A DNA stretch of 64,000 nt, from positions 62,001-126,000 of the forward strand of contig NZ_NESK01000003.1 in NCBI RefSeq assembly GCF_003063415.1, in the 5' to 3' direction. Both the position numbers and the translations under genes were made by a program. Below the pieces are notes generated by a model. It was not told the origin of the DNA. It saw only the letters and a program-made list of their open reading frames with translations, and did not search any database. Every line of letters starts with the position of its first letter. Positions within the stretch are counted from its first letter, which is position 1. Of the stretch, positions 54,598-64,000 are shown in pieces. This DNA is from Limnohabitans sp. 2KL-17. GTDB taxonomy: Bacteria > Pseudomonadota > Gammaproteobacteria > Burkholderiales > Burkholderiaceae_C.

Positions 54598-55622
54598 TCT
54601 CTTTGCCTGAAGGATTTTCCCGCCGCATGGTCGACTGGCAACGCCAGCACGGGCGCCAAAGCCTGCCTTGGCAAAACACCCAGGACCCTTACCGCGTCTG
54701 GCTGTCCGAGATCATGTTGCAGCAGACCCAAGTGACAACGGTGCTCGATTACTTCCCCCGGTTTTTGGGCCGTTTTCCCGATGTGACCACTTTGGCCGCC
54801 GCACCCCAAGACGATGTGCTGGCTTTGTGGAGTGGCTTGGGTTATTACAGCCGCGCTCGCAACTTGCACAAGTGCGCACAAGAGGTGATGAGCCGTTTTG
54901 GTGGCGCATTTCCCCTTCGCGCCGAAGACCTGCAAACCTTGCCTGGCATTGGCCGCTCGACCGCTGCAGCGATTGCCGCATTTTGTTTCCACGAGCGCGC
55001 AGCCATTCTGGACGGCAATGTAAAGCGCGTGCTGACCCGGGTCTTGGGCTATGGCCAAGACTTGGCCGCGTCCAAAAACGAGCGCGCATTGTGGACTTTG
55101 GCGCAAGAACTCTTGCCTGAGCAGGCGGCTGATATGCCGCGCTACACCCAGGCCCTGATGGACTTGGGTGCCACGGTGTGTTTGCCGCGCAAGGTGCAGT
55201 GTGGTGTTTGCCCTGTGAGCGACATGTGCCAGGCCAAGCAGCAGGGTGAGCCCCTGGCCTACCCCGTCAAGACACGAAAACTCAAACGCAGCAGCGCCAT
55301 CTTGTGGTTGCTGTGGGCGGTCAACACCCAAGGCCAGGTGTGGTTGCAAAAGCGGCCCGACAAGGGCATCTGGGCGGGCTTGTTCAGCTTGCCGGTGTTT
55401 GATTCAGAAGATGATTTGCTCGCTGCCTGGGTGGCTGGGCAAGATCCTCAGTACATCAAGCCGTGGAAGCACGTGCTGACGCACAGAGATCTTCATCTGC
55501 ATCCTGTGCAAATGACCGGAGAAAGTCAATATTCACCCCATTGCGAGGGCCAATGGGTTGATGCAGACGCCTGGCCTGATATGGGCTTGCCTGCGCCGAT
55601 CAGAGTCCTTTTGGCGGGCTGA
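54582..55622 (+). CDS. mutY: A/G-specific adenine glycosylase
   Basis: The 346-residue enzyme removes A opposite 8-oxoguanine. It has [24 protein letters not shown], the helix-hairpin-helix [15 protein letters not shown] with the catalytic D in [10 protein letters not shown], and the [4Fe-4S] cysteines in [19 protein letters not shown]-terminal Nudix-like recognition domain follows. The start is the ATG of MPEALISLP inside the end of mutM. Confidence 0.95.
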   Translation: MPEALISLPEGFSRRMVDWQRQHGRQSLPWQNTQDPYRVWLSEIMLQQTQVTTVLDYFPRFLGRFPDVTTLAAAPQDDVLALWSGLGYYSRARNLHKCAQEVMSRFGGAFPLRAEDLQTLPGIGRSTAAAIAAFCFHERAAILDGNVKRVLTRVLGYGQDLAASKNERALWTLAQELLPEQAADMPRYTQALMDLGATVCLPRKVQCGVCPVSDMCQAKQQGEPLAYPVKTRKLKRSSAILWLLWAVNTQGQVWLQKRPDKGIWAGLFSLPVFDSEDDLLAAWVAGQDPQYIKPWKHVLTHRDLHLHPVQMTGESQYSPHCEGQWVDADAWPDMGLPAPIRVLLAG

Positions 55623-55640
55623 AAAACGCCCCCATGTCGC

Positions 55641-56498
55641 TCAGATCGCGTCAAGTTCGCGGTGCCGCTTGAGTGTGAGCCAGCGTGTGCCAAAACTGTG
55701 CGCCAGTTGCTCGACCATGAAAACCGAGCGGTGTTGCCCCCCCGTGCAACCGATCGCCACAGTCACATAGCTGCGGTGGTCGCGCTCAATGGCAGGAATC
55801 CATTGCTTGAGGAATCCCTCGATCTGCAATTGCATTTGCACGAACTCTTCTGACTGGCGAAGGTAGTTCTGCACGGGCACATCGCGCCCAGTCAAGGGTT
55901 TCAAGGCACTTTCATAGTGCGGGTTGGGCAGCATCCGGATGTCAAACACGTAGTCGGCATCGGTGGGTATGCCCCGCTTGAAAGCAAAAGATTCAAACAC
56001 CAGCGTCAGTTGGGCCAAAGGGGCGCTGACTAGGGTTTTGACATAGGTTTGCAGTTGGGCTGAGCGCAGCAAACTGGTGTCGATGACGTGTGCACGGTCG
56101 CGCAAATCCGACAACAGTTCGCGCTCGAACTGAATGGTCTCGAGCAGGGCCTTGTCCCCTTGGGGCTTGGCGCTGCCCGACAGCGGGTGTTTACGGCGAG
56201 TTTCTGAGTACCGGCGCTGCAAAGTTTCTGAGGAGGCGTCCAGGAAAACCGACTTCACGGACATGCCCATCTCGCGCAGCAGGGCCATTTGCTCGGGCAT
56301 CAGGTGCAATGAGTTGGCGCTGCGCACGTCGATGGCAATGGCCAGGCGTTGTTCTTTGTGCTTTTCTTCGAGTTTGACAAAGGGAATCAGCAACTCGGGG
56401 GGCAAGTTGTCAACGCAGTAGTAGCCGGCGTCTTCAAGCGCGTGCAGTGCGACCGATTTGCCAGAGCCGGACATGCCGGTGATCAGAATGATGTCCAT
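55641..56498 (-). CDS. rapZ: RNase adapter protein RapZ
   Basis: The 285-residue P-loop protein starts [23 protein letters not shown] (Walker A) and has [34 protein letters not shown] and the C-terminal [17 protein letters not shown]. In enterobacteria it delivers sRNA to RNase E and senses glucosamine-6-phosphate; here that is by family. A long upstream frame extension is spurious. recN starts the same-strand run above it. Confidence 0.93.
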   Translation of the reverse strand: MDIILITGMSGSGKSVALHALEDAGYYCVDNLPPELLIPFVKLEEKHKEQRLAIAIDVRSANSLHLMPEQMALLREMGMSVKSVFLDASSETLQRRYSETRRKHPLSGSAKPQGDKALLETIQFERELLSDLRDRAHVIDTSLLRSAQLQTYVKTLVSAPLAQLTLVFESFAFKRGIPTDADYVFDIRMLPNPHYESALKPLTGRDVPVQNYLRQSEEFVQMQLQIEGFLKQWIPAIERDHRSYVTVAIGCTGGQHRSVFMVEQLAHSFGTRWLTLKRHRELDAI

Positions 56499-56500
56499 GC

Positions 56501-58186
56501 TCAGTGTTGTGGCGCTTTGCGACCGCTGGGTTTCAAGGGGGCATCGCCCAGCATTTCGCGTGCGTGGGCCAAGGTGGTGGCAGAGAGTTTTTCGCCACCC
56601 AACATGCGGGCGATTTCGCTGACGCGTTCTTCGCCTGCAACGGCACGCACTTGGCTGTTGACTTGACCATGGACAGCGGCTTTGCTGACCAGCAGGTGTT
56701 GGTCGGCACAAGCGGCTACTTGGGGCAAGTGGGTGACTGCCAGCACTTGGCGGTGCAAGCCCAGCTGTTTCATCAGGCGACCCACGGTTTCGGCCACGGC
56801 ACCGCCAACACCTGAGTCGACCTCGTCAAAAATCAGGGTGCCGGCTTCGCCGAGTTCGCTGGTGGTCACGGCGATGGCCAGTGCAATGCGTGACAACTCG
56901 CCCCCCGAAGCCACTTTTCCAACGGGCCGTGGGGTGCTGCCTTCATGACCGGCGACCAGAAAGCTGACTTCTTCCAGGCCATGCTGGGCAGGCAAGTCGA
57001 GGGTTTGCAGTTGAACTTCAAAACGACCGCCTTGCATGCCCAGTTGTTGCATGGCGCTGCTGACGGCTTGGGCCAATGGTTTGGCGGCCTGTTGGCGCTG
57101 GCTTGAAACTGATTTGGCCGCTTGCTCGCAGGCCGTTTGTGCAGCTTGCGCTGCTTTTTGCAGGCTGTCCAAGTCTGCAGCTGCATCGAGCTGGGCCAGG
57201 TCTTTGCGCCAGTTTTGAAGGGCTTGGGGCAATTCGTCGGGTGTTTTTTTGTAGCGGCGGGCCAGCGACAGCCACATACCCATGCGCTCGTCGAGTTGGG
57301 CCAGATGAGCGGGGTCCAGATCGGTTTTACGCAAATAAGCGTTCAGGCTGTGGGCCACATCTTCGGCTTGGGCTTGGGCAGACGTCAGCACATCGGCCAA
57401 TGCATTGAACTCGGGCTCAAAGTGGCCCAGGGACTGCAGTGTTTGAATGGCCTTGGACAACTGGCTCAAAGCGCCTGTTGCCTCTTCGCCTTCCAGCATG
57501 ACAGTGGTCTGGTTAGCACCTTCTATCAAGGCTTGCGCGTTGGCCAGACGGCTGTGCTGTGTGCTCAGGTCTTGCCATTCATTGACCGCCGGGTTGAGTT
57601 TTTCAAGCTCGCCAATTTGCCAGGCCAAACGCTCACGTTCGATGGTCAGGGTGCTTTGCGCTTGTCGCGCGTCGGCGAGTGTTTGTTGCGCTTGGCGCCA
57701 GCTTTGCCAGGCGGCTTTGAGTGGCCGGATGTCGATGCCCGCATAGGCATCGAGCAGCCCGCGCACAGCGTCAGGGCGAGTCAGACTTTGCCAGGCGTGC
57801 TGGCCATGAATGTCCAGCAGCTGTTCGCCCAGTTCGCGCAGCTGCGTGGCCGTGGCCGGACTACCATTGACCCAGGCGCGGCTTTTGCCTGAAGTGTCCA
57901 CGGTTCGGCGCAAAAGCAATTCAGCGCTGGTTTGAAAGCCCGCGTCCTCCAGCCAGGCCTGGATGGCGGGCGTAGGTTCGAATTCGGCGCAAATCTCACA
58001 GCGGCTTGCGCCTTCACGCACAAACCCTGCGTCAGCTCGGGCACCTAGGGCCAGTTGCAGGGCGTCGATCAGGATGGATTTACCGGCGCCGGTTTCGCCG
58101 GTCAGCACGCTGAAACCGCCCGCCAGATCCAGCGCGAGCTCGTGCACGATCACAAAGTCGCGCAGGGTGATGTGCGTCAGAGCCAC
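56501..58186 (-). CDS. recN: DNA repair protein RecN
   Basis: The 561-residue SMC-like ATPase has the N-terminal [32 protein letters not shown] (Walker A) and central coiled coils (about 150-370). The C-terminal signature and Walker B are [15 protein letters not shown] and [12 protein letters not shown]. It acts in double-strand break repair. nadK lies 3 bp upstream of its start, so the two are one unit. Confidence 0.95.
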   Translation of the reverse strand: MALTHITLRDFVIVHELALDLAGGFSVLTGETGAGKSILIDALQLALGARADAGFVREGASRCEICAEFEPTPAIQAWLEDAGFQTSAELLLRRTVDTSGKSRAWVNGSPATATQLRELGEQLLDIHGQHAWQSLTRPDAVRGLLDAYAGIDIRPLKAAWQSWRQAQQTLADARQAQSTLTIERERLAWQIGELEKLNPAVNEWQDLSTQHSRLANAQALIEGANQTTVMLEGEEATGALSQLSKAIQTLQSLGHFEPEFNALADVLTSAQAQAEDVAHSLNAYLRKTDLDPAHLAQLDERMGMWLSLARRYKKTPDELPQALQNWRKDLAQLDAAADLDSLQKAAQAAQTACEQAAKSVSSQRQQAAKPLAQAVSSAMQQLGMQGGRFEVQLQTLDLPAQHGLEEVSFLVAGHEGSTPRPVGKVASGGELSRIALAIAVTTSELGEAGTLIFDEVDSGVGGAVAETVGRLMKQLGLHRQVLAVTHLPQVAACADQHLLVSKAAVHGQVNSQVRAVAGEERVSEIARMLGGEKLSATTLAHAREMLGDAPLKPSGRKAPQH

Positions 58187-58189
58187 AGC

Positions 58190-59083
58190 TTAAACACCCT
58201 CATTCCAGTGCATTTTTTTGCGCAAAGTGTCAAAATAATTCCACCCAGCAGGATGCAAAAACCGCACCTTGTGCTCTGAACGTTGCACCACAATGCGGTC
58301 TCCGAGTGTCAGGTCAGCCAACGATTGCATGTCGAAATTGGCGCTGACATAGCGTCCAGCCACGATCTCTATGCTGATTTCCGAAGACTCAGGCAGCACG
58401 ATCGGGCGGTTTGACAAGGTGTGCGGTGCAATTGGCGCCATGACCCAGCCGCCAATCGAGGGGTGCATCAGTGGGCCGCCGACCGAAAGGGCGTAAGCCG
58501 TTGAACCCGTGGGTGTGGCGATGATCAGTCCGTCAGCGCGTTGGGTGGCCACAAATCGGCCATCGACTTCAACCCGCAATTCGACCATGCCCGAGGTGCC
58601 GCCCCTGTTGACAACCACGTCGTTCATGGCCAGGGCGGTGAACACGCTGCGTTGGTCGCGTATGACATGCCCTTGCAGCAAGCTGCGGTCTTCAGTCTGG
58701 TAATTGCCCTGCAGCATGGGCAAAAGCACATCTTGGTAACTTTGAATGGGAATGTCGGTAATAAACCCCAGCCGACCCTGGTTGATGCCGATCAGCGGCA
58801 AAGCGTATTGGGCCATTTGTCGACCAATGCCCAGCATGGTGCCGTCGCCCCCGATGACCAAGCCCAAATCGCATTCTTTGCCGATGCTGCCCATGTCCAG
58901 CGTGGGGTAATGGGCAAGGCCCGTGTGCAAAGCGGTTTCCTTGTCCAGAACGACCTCGCAGCCCTGCCGGGTCAAAAACTGGGCCACATCGTCCAGAACC
59001 AGGCGAGAGCCTTCAAAAGCCCCCCCTTGGGTGCTGGCGTGGTATTTGCCAAACAGCGCGACGTGACGGAATCTGGATCTCAT
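58190..59083 (-). CDS. nadK: NAD kinase
   Basis: The 297-residue enzyme phosphorylates NAD to NADP. It has the GGDGTMLG motif, [20 protein letters not shown] and [16 protein letters not shown]. The start shown is the ATG of [12 protein letters not shown]; a TTG two codons earlier is less likely. It is divergent from hrcA with about 28 bp between the starts, so their promoters overlap. Confidence 0.94.
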   Translation of the reverse strand: MRSRFRHVALFGKYHASTQGGAFEGSRLVLDDVAQFLTRQGCEVVLDKETALHTGLAHYPTLDMGSIGKECDLGLVIGGDGTMLGIGRQMAQYALPLIGINQGRLGFITDIPIQSYQDVLLPMLQGNYQTEDRSLLQGHVIRDQRSVFTALAMNDVVVNRGGTSGMVELRVEVDGRFVATQRADGLIIATPTGSTAYALSVGGPLMHPSIGGWVMAPIAPHTLSNRPIVLPESSEISIEIVAGRYVSANFDMQSLADLTLGDRIVVQRSEHKVRFLHPAGWNYFDTLRKKMHWNEGV

Positions 59084-59111
59084 CGGCAAATTACATCATT
59101 AAAATGACAGG

Positions 59112-60116
59112 ATGTTAGATGATCGTGCCAAGTTATTGCTGAAAGCCCTGGTTGAACGCTACATTGCGGACGGCCAACCTGTGGGTTCGCGCACGCTTTC
59201 CAAAGCCTCGGGTCTGGATTTGTCGCCCGCAACCATCCGCAATGTGATGTCCGATCTGGAAGACTTGGGCTTGATCGCCAGCCCGCACACCTCGGCCGGG
59301 CGCATTCCGACAAGCCGGGGGTATCGTCTGTTTGTGGACACCATGCTCACAGCGCAGCGCGATGGTTTGGAGACCCCAGCGCTTACGCCCGATCAACCCC
59401 AAAAAGTGATTGCCAGTGCGGCCAATCTGCTGTCCAACTTGTCGCATTTTGTGGGCGTGGTCATGACGCCGCGCCGGCCTTCTGTCTTTCGGCACATCGA
59501 GTTCCTGCGTCTGTCTGAACGTCGCCTGCTGGTGATCATCGTGTCGCCCGAAGGCGATGTACAAAACCGCATTCTCTTTACCGAAACCGATTACTCGCAA
59601 AGCCAGCTGATCGAGACCTCCAATTTCCTCAACACCCATTACGCAGGCATGGCCATCGAGCAGGTGCGTAGCCGGGTGCAACAAGAGCTGCTCAGTTTGC
59701 AAAGCGAAATCGCCACACTCATGCAAGCCGCTGTCCAGGTCAGCAGCGAAGCCCTAGCCGAAGACCAGAATGAGGTGGTCATTGCGGGCGAGCGCAACCT
59801 GCTTTCGGTGAGCGATTTTTCAAGTGACATGGGCCACCTGCGCAGAGCCTTTGATCTGTTCGAGCAAAAAACGCAACTCATGCGCCTGCTGGATGTCTCC
59901 AGTCAGGCCGAAGGTGTGCGCATCTACATTGGTGGTGAAAGCCAAATCGTGCCCATGCAGGACCTGTCGGTCGTTAGCTCGCCGTATGAGGTGGATGGAC
60001 AGATTGTGGGCACTTTGGGCGTGATTGGCCCGACCCGGATGCCCTATGACCGGATGATCCAGATCGTCAACATCACTTCGCGCCTGGTCAGCAACGCCTT
60101 GAGTCAGTCCAAATAA
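59112..60116 (+). CDS. hrcA: Heat-inducible transcription repressor HrcA
   Basis: The 334-residue repressor of chaperone operons through CIRCE elements has the N-terminal winged helix ([38 protein letters not shown]), [25 protein letters not shown] and a GAF-like C-terminal dimer domain. No CIRCE site is evident in the short gap to nadK. Target groE/dnaK genes are outside this window. Confidence 0.95.
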   Translation: MLDDRAKLLLKALVERYIADGQPVGSRTLSKASGLDLSPATIRNVMSDLEDLGLIASPHTSAGRIPTSRGYRLFVDTMLTAQRDGLETPALTPDQPQKVIASAANLLSNLSHFVGVVMTPRRPSVFRHIEFLRLSERRLLVIIVSPEGDVQNRILFTETDYSQSQLIETSNFLNTHYAGMAIEQVRSRVQQELLSLQSEIATLMQAAVQVSSEALAEDQNEVVIAGERNLLSVSDFSSDMGHLRRAFDLFEQKTQLMRLLDVSSQAEGVRIYIGGESQIVPMQDLSVVSSPYEVDGQIVGTLGVIGPTRMPYDRMIQIVNITSRLVSNALSQSK

Positions 60117-60153
60117 ATGAGGCCTGCCCTTTGGGCACTACAATGCTTTGGAT

Positions 60154-60433
60154 GGGGCGTTAGCTCAGTTGGTTAGAGCAGAGGACTCATGAAAATTGTG
60201 CACCGAGGCCGGAAACGCCCCGTGTGAATGACGTCAAATTCGGTGAAACCTAAGTGTGGCAACACATACGGCAATGCCGAGCGAAGCTCAGTGTGAAAGC
60301 ACTTTGAACGTGTAGAGACTAGACGGCGTCCACCTAAAGCGCAAGCCATGGTGAAGGCATAGTCCAGGGAGTAGTGAAAGCTACACTAACCAGAATCCTT
60401 TGGTCGACAGTTCAAGTCTGTCACGCCCTACCA
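60154..60433 (+). tRNA. Split tRNA with anticodon CAU (Met or lysidine-Ile), interrupted by a group I intron
   Basis: Exon 1 (60154-60190) reads GGGGCGT as acceptor, a normal D-arm and the anticodon stem-loop up to CTCAT. Exon 2 (60394-60433) starts AATCCTT and has T-loop TTCAAGT, acceptor ACGCCCT, A73 and CCA. Joined, they give a normal 77-nt tRNA with anticodon loop CTCATAA. CAU is read by elongator Met, or by Ile after lysidine modification; I cannot decide. The known Azoarcus case is tRNA-Ile(CAU) with an intron at the same place. A terminator follows. Confidence 0.9.
60191..60393 (+). ncRNA. Self-splicing group I intron (Azoarcus-like) in the tRNA anticodon loop
   Basis: The 203-nt insert directly after CAT carries group I core segments nearly the same as the Azoarcus ribozyme as I recall it: GTCAAATTCGG, GAAACCTAAG, TACGGCAATGCCGAG, GTAGAGACTAGACGGC, CACCTAA and ATGGTGAAGGCATAGTCC. 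A GTG near the 5' end can act as internal guide pairing with CAU. The last base is G (omega-G), at 60393. No homing endonuclease is encoded. It should remove itself by splicing. Confidence 0.92.
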
Positions 60434-60440
60434 GCAATGG

Positions 60441-60474
60441 AAAAGCCACTGATTTCGGTCAGTGGCTTTTTTTT
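60441..60474 (+). terminator. Terminator after the split tRNA
   Basis: AAAAGCCACTGA and TCAGTGGCTTTTTTTT form a strong hairpin around TTTCGG. Confidence 0.9.
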
Positions 60475-60566
60475 AACGCCAGTGACTTCGGCGGTTCGTA
60501 CAAAGCCAGGCATGCTGGGATCGCCTTTTCTGGCCAACCGCTACGGCCTGATGATCAAGCCAAGGC

Positions 60567-61217
60567 TCAGACCATTTCCGTGGATGGTTTGTGGCGATCT
60601 TGTGCATGCAGTTCAATGTACCGGCCTGCCAGGAAGGCCGTGAAAAACCCGTTGAACCAATCCATGTTGATGGGCTTGGCCATGAAGATGGTGCCTTCTG
60701 GCAGGCCGCCCCGGCTTTCAATGTCGTCAGGCGACAAGGCGGTCAACACCAAGGTGGTCATGCGGTTGAACTGTGGATTTTGACGCAAGGTGCGCAACAA
60801 CGCGAAGCCGTCCACACCCGGCATGTCCAGATCGGTGATCAAAACATCCGGTTTGATGCTTGAAATATCAATCAGTGCTTCCAGCCCGGATGACATGGCC
60901 GTGCAGTCGACAGGCATGACCGATCGGTTGCAATACCCGCGCAACATCTCGCGTGTGACTGCATCGTCTTCGACCAGCAAAACCCGAAGCCTGTTGTCGC
61001 CAGGTGTGTTTTGAATGGTCAGCATGTTGTGTTTGCGTTGGTATTCGCGGATCGAGGGCATCGAAATCCTGCGATGGCCACCTTGCGTCTTCCAGGCTTG
61101 CAGCTCATTTTTTTCGACCAAAGTCTGGATGGTGCCGACCGACAGACCCAGCAGCTTGGCTGCATAAGTGGTGCCGCAGTAGTCTTCCGGGGTGTCAAGT
61201 GTGGTATTTGTTTGCAT
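60567..61217 (-). CDS. Response regulator with N-terminal excisionase-type HTH
   Basis: The 216-residue protein has an N-terminal MerR/excisionase-like helix-turn-helix (YAAKLLGLSVGTIQTLVEKNELQAWKTQGGHRRI) at about 17-51. A C-terminal receiver domain (LRVLLVEDDAVTREML, phosphoacceptor in LITDLDMPGVDG) follows. The order is the reverse of usual regulators, where the receiver comes first. No kinase gene is adjacent. The fragment is host-like in codon use. It probably controls its own or nearby genes; an inverted repeat lies upstream. Confidence 0.85.
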   Translation of the reverse strand: MQTNTTLDTPEDYCGTTYAAKLLGLSVGTIQTLVEKNELQAWKTQGGHRRISMPSIREYQRKHNMLTIQNTPGDNRLRVLLVEDDAVTREMLRGYCNRSVMPVDCTAMSSGLEALIDISSIKPDVLITDLDMPGVDGFALLRTLRQNPQFNRMTTLVLTALSPDDIESRGGLPEGTIFMAKPINMDWFNGFFTAFLAGRYIELHAQDRHKPSTEMV

Positions 61218-61295
61218 GGTGAGTTATTTTAGTGACAAAAGTATAAAAATTCATGCATTTGCAACTTGAAAATTTGTTAATAATTGTTTTAAAAG

Positions 61296-61317
61296 ACAAT
61301 ATTCTTATAAATATTGT
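61296..61317. promoter_or_regulatory. Inverted repeat in the intergenic region 61218-61455
   Basis: ACAATATT and AATATTGT enclose CTTATA in an AT-rich stretch between two divergent genes. A possible operator for the HTH-receiver protein. The rest of the region shows only the ribosome-binding site CAGGAGA of the ligase gene. Confidence 0.4.
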
Positions 61318-61455
61318 TTTATTCATGGGAGTTTTGTCAAATTGACCGCTCTATGCGGACGCTGCGGATTGGTCCCCTCTGCGACAAAGCCACGGCAGGC
61401 CCCAAGGCCTTGGGCGATTAACATGCATCACAACCCTTATTACAGGAGACTGCTG

Positions 61456-63183
61456 ATGCCCGCACATGCTGCTGTTTGGCCTGCGCGCCTGCCCGCCAAA
61501 ATCTCCCCCCCGGTCACTTCGCTTTGGATGAATTTGGCCATCAGCGCCATGCGTCACCCCGACAAAGTTGCTCTGGTGTTCATGGGCCGGGTATGGACTT
61601 ACCGAGATCTGATGTCCAGTGCCGAGCAGCTGGCGGGGCAACTGTCACGTTTGGGGGTGCAGCCCGGCGATCGTGTGGTGCTGGACATGCAAAATTGCCC
61701 GCAGTTGGTGATCACGCACTTTGCGATATTGCGCATCGACGCGGTGGTGGTGCCGGTCAACCCGATGAACCGGGCAGGGGAATTGAAGCACTACATCACC
61801 GATCCGGACACGCGGGTGGCTGTGACCACAGCCGACCTGGCGCCTGATCTGGCGCAAGCCAGTGAAGCCTTGCCTGCCGATCAGCGCCTGAAACATCTGC
61901 TGGTGACTCAGTTCACCGATGTGTTTGATCCCGATGCCGTGGGCCCCGAGGATTTGCCCGATGCCTGGCGGCCCTGGCTGTTGCCGGTGCGCGAGTTGCC
62001 TGCACTTGCATCGGGCGAGGTCCATGCCTGGCGTGACCTGATGGCTCAGCCCGCCATGCCTTTGCCTGCGCCCCAAGCCCAAACCGACGATCTGGCGGTG
62101 TTGCCTTACACCAGCGGCACCACGGGCTTGCCCAAAGGCTGCATGCACACGCACGGCACCATCATGCACAACGCCATGGCCAGTGGTTTGTGGGGCAACG
62201 GCACGCCCGAAAACGTGACGCTGTGCGTGGTGCCCATGTTCCACATCACGGGCATGGTGAGCGTGATGCACACCAGTATTTTGCTGGGGGCCAGTCTGGT
62301 GATCATGCCGCGCTGGGACCGGGATGTGGCGGGGCACCTGATATCCAAATGGCGCGTGACGCACTGGACCAACATTCCGACCATGGTCATCGATTTGCTT
62401 GGCAGCCCACACATGGACCGCTACGACCTGACCAGCCTGGTCTACATTGGCGGCGGCGGTGCGGCCATGCCCGAGGCCGTGGCCCAGCGTTTGTTGGACC
62501 AATTCGGGCTTCGCTATATCGAAGGTTATGGCCTCACCGAAACGGCGGCGCCTTCACACACCAACCCACCCGATGCCCCCAAGAAGCAGTGCCTGGGCAT
62601 CCCGTTCATGAGTGTGGCGTCGCGCATCGTGGACCCCGAAACCCTGGCTGAATTGCCGATGGGCGAGTCGGGTGAGATCGTGATCAGCGGGCCACAAGTG
62701 TTCAAGGGTTACTGGAAGCGCCCCGAGGCCACTGAAGCCGCCTTCTTTGAGCGCGATGGCTTGCGGTTTTTCCGTTCGGGCGACATGGGCCGGGTGGATG
62801 AAGAGGGGTATTTCTTCATGACCGACCGCCTCAAACGCATGATCAACGCCAGTGGGTTCAAGGTCTGGCCGGCAGAAGTCGAGGCCCTGATGTTCCGGCA
62901 CCCGGCCATTCAGGAAGCTTGCATCATTGCCACGCGCGATGCTTACCGCGGTGAGTCGGTCAAGGCGGTGGTGGTTTTGCGGCAAGACCACAAGGACAAA
63001 GTGACTGCGCAAGACATCATCGACTGGTGCCGTGAGAACATGGCTGTTTACAAAATGCCCCGTGCCTTGAGTTTTGTCGATGCCTTGCCCAAGAGCGGCA
63101 GCGGCAAAGTCATGTGGCGGGCGTTGCAAGAGGCCGAAATGGCTGCCACGGATACACAAGCCCCAACGGCTGCCAACCCCTGA
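61456..63183 (+). CDS. AMP-forming acyl-CoA ligase (long-chain fatty acid type)
   Basis: The 575-residue adenylating enzyme has VLPYTSGTTGLPKGCMHTHG (A3), GYGLTETAAPSHT (A5), YFFMTDRLKRMINASGFKVWP (A8) and the late catalytic lysine in PKSGSGKVMWR (A10). It couples a carboxylic acid to CoA through an acyl-AMP. The substrate is not settled. The start is the ATG with CAGGAGA upstream. It is followed after 10 bp by the LLM oxidoreductase gene. Confidence 0.9.
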   Translation: MPAHAAVWPARLPAKISPPVTSLWMNLAISAMRHPDKVALVFMGRVWTYRDLMSSAEQLAGQLSRLGVQPGDRVVLDMQNCPQLVITHFAILRIDAVVVPVNPMNRAGELKHYITDPDTRVAVTTADLAPDLAQASEALPADQRLKHLLVTQFTDVFDPDAVGPEDLPDAWRPWLLPVRELPALASGEVHAWRDLMAQPAMPLPAPQAQTDDLAVLPYTSGTTGLPKGCMHTHGTIMHNAMASGLWGNGTPENVTLCVVPMFHITGMVSVMHTSILLGASLVIMPRWDRDVAGHLISKWRVTHWTNIPTMVIDLLGSPHMDRYDLTSLVYIGGGGAAMPEAVAQRLLDQFGLRYIEGYGLTETAAPSHTNPPDAPKKQCLGIPFMSVASRIVDPETLAELPMGESGEIVISGPQVFKGYWKRPEATEAAFFERDGLRFFRSGDMGRVDEEGYFFMTDRLKRMINASGFKVWPAEVEALMFRHPAIQEACIIATRDAYRGESVKAVVVLRQDHKDKVTAQDIIDWCRENMAVYKMPRALSFVDALPKSGSGKVMWRALQEAEMAATDTQAPTAANP

Positions 63184-63193
63184 GCCTGACCCC

Positions 63194-64000
63194 ATGAACC
63201 TGAGACTGTCGATTCTTGACCAATCCGCCGCTGCAGCAGGGCGTGGGCAGGATGCCACGATCCGCCAGACGCTGGCGCTGGCTGAAAAGGCCGAAGCCTG
63301 GGGCTACGACCGTTTCTGGGTGAGCGAACACCACAGCCACCCAAGCATTGTGGGCTCGGCCCCCGAGGTTTTGATGGCCGCGATCGCCGCCCGAACCCAA
63401 CGCATTCGGCTGGGCAGTGCCGGCGTGATGTTGCCTCACTACGCACCCCTCAAAGTGGCCGAGCAGTTCCGCGTGCTGGATGCCCTGGCCCCCGGGCGAA
63501 TTGATTTGGGTGTGGGCCGAGCGCCAGGCAGCGATGGGCGCACCGCGCAACTGCTCAACCCCGACCGCAGTGCGTCCGAACGCTTTCCCCAGCAGGTCAT
63601 AGAATTACAGGCCTGGGTCAGTGGGCACAACCTGCCCGCAGGGCACCCGGGGCACAACGTGTACGCCTATCCGTTGTCGGAGACGGCGCCCACCGTGTGG
63701 ATGTTGGGCAGCTCGGACTATGGCGCCCAGTTGGCCGCACACCTGGGCCTGCCGTACGCCTTTGCCTATTTCATCACCGACGGGCAGGGCGCAGATGAAG
63801 CCATGCAGATTTACAGGGAGACTTTTCGCCCAAGTGCCGTTTTGCCAAAGCCCAAAGCCGCCTTGTGCGTCTGGGCCTTGGCTGCCGACACCGATGAAGA
63901 AGCTTTGCACCTGTTTGAAAGCCGTGCCCGCTGGAAAATGGACCGCAACCTGGGTCGCATCGGGTCTCTGCTGCCGCCAGAAGAGGCGGTGCGCGACTAC
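63194..64000 (+). CDS. LLM-class flavin-dependent oxidoreductase, cut by the window end
   Basis: The visible 269 residues begin MNLRLSILDQSAAAAGR. They carry WGYDRFWVSEHHSHPSIVGSAPEVLMAAIAART and GRIDLGVGRAPGSDG, typical of luciferase-like flavin monooxygenases of the MsnO8 group. The frame is open to position 64000, so the C-terminus (about 60-70 residues) is outside. It is probably co-transcribed with the acyl-CoA ligase. Confidence 0.9.
   Translation, partial: MNLRLSILDQSAAAAGRGQDATIRQTLALAEKAEAWGYDRFWVSEHHSHPSIVGSAPEVLMAAIAARTQRIRLGSAGVMLPHYAPLKVAEQFRVLDALAPGRIDLGVGRAPGSDGRTAQLLNPDRSASERFPQQVIELQAWVSGHNLPAGHPGHNVYAYPLSETAPTVWMLGSSDYGAQLAAHLGLPYAFAYFITDGQGADEAMQIYRETFRPSAVLPKPKAALCVWALAADTDEEALHLFESRARWKMDRNLGRIGSLLPPEEAVRDY

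Noticed and set aside
56499..56711. A 71-codon N-terminal extension of rapZ
   Set aside because: It overlaps recN in another frame and has no family similarity; the P-loop motif starts right after the internal ATG.
60191..60393. The insert in the tRNA as an attachment-site disruption by a mobile element
   Set aside because: The segment has group I intron core sequences, is only 203 nt long and rejoins to a normal anticodon loop.

Overview
The window looks like a chromosome segment from a Burkholderiales betaproteobacterium, most likely Comamonadaceae. The evidence is GC-rich coding sequence and familiar betaproteobacterial gene orders: trxB divergent from ftsK-lolA-rarA, livHMGF, slpA-ispH, a tRNA-Gln-prs-rplY-pth block beside ispE-lolB, mutM-mutY, rapZ and recN-nadK-hrcA. 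The species cannot be fixed from sequence reading alone.

Layout. 1-5375: ribosomal protein genes rpmG and rpmB, trxB, ftsK, lolA and the first 118 codons of host rarA. 5366-27405: an AT-rich mobile element of about 22.0 kb inserted exactly inside rarA. 27406-28350: the remaining 314 codons of host rarA. 28351-64000: a host region with the livHMGF ABC transporter, purT, radC, ispH, serS, trpS, prs, mutM, mutY, recN, nadK, hrcA and others. It also holds three tRNA genes, one of which (anticodon CAU) is split by a group I intron of about 203 nt.

The element is the main point of interest. It is bounded by a 10-bp direct repeat that lies in the codons for the conserved RarA motif HRFNK. It has near-perfect inverted repeats just inside its ends and a tyrosine recombinase at its right end. 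Its first gene is a complete rarA whose codons at the integration motif are synonymously recoded, so the element breaks host rarA but supplies a working copy that no longer matches the target. This rarA has almost no room for its own promoter and starts where the broken host frame ends. It is joined by ATGA and TAATG overlaps to a SMEK-domain (nuclease-like) gene and an Abi-C (HEPN-like) gene. I infer a rarA-defence operon driven from the host ftsK/lolA/rarA transcription unit.

The rest of the element carries mobilization genes (MobC and a relaxase, but no transfer machinery), a ColE2-type replication initiator with a ColE2-like origin just downstream, and a divergent restriction-modification pair with a PvuII-type methyltransferase. 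It also carries a second orphan-like methyltransferase, an H-NS-like protein, an isolated type IV pilin, an outer-membrane barrel plus lipoprotein pair, and two XRE regulators each next to a gene with HREDGPA repeats. A 22-bp palindrome occurs three times and probably marks the regulon of one XRE regulator. The element is best described as a replication-competent integrative mobilizable element (IME) carrying defence genes.
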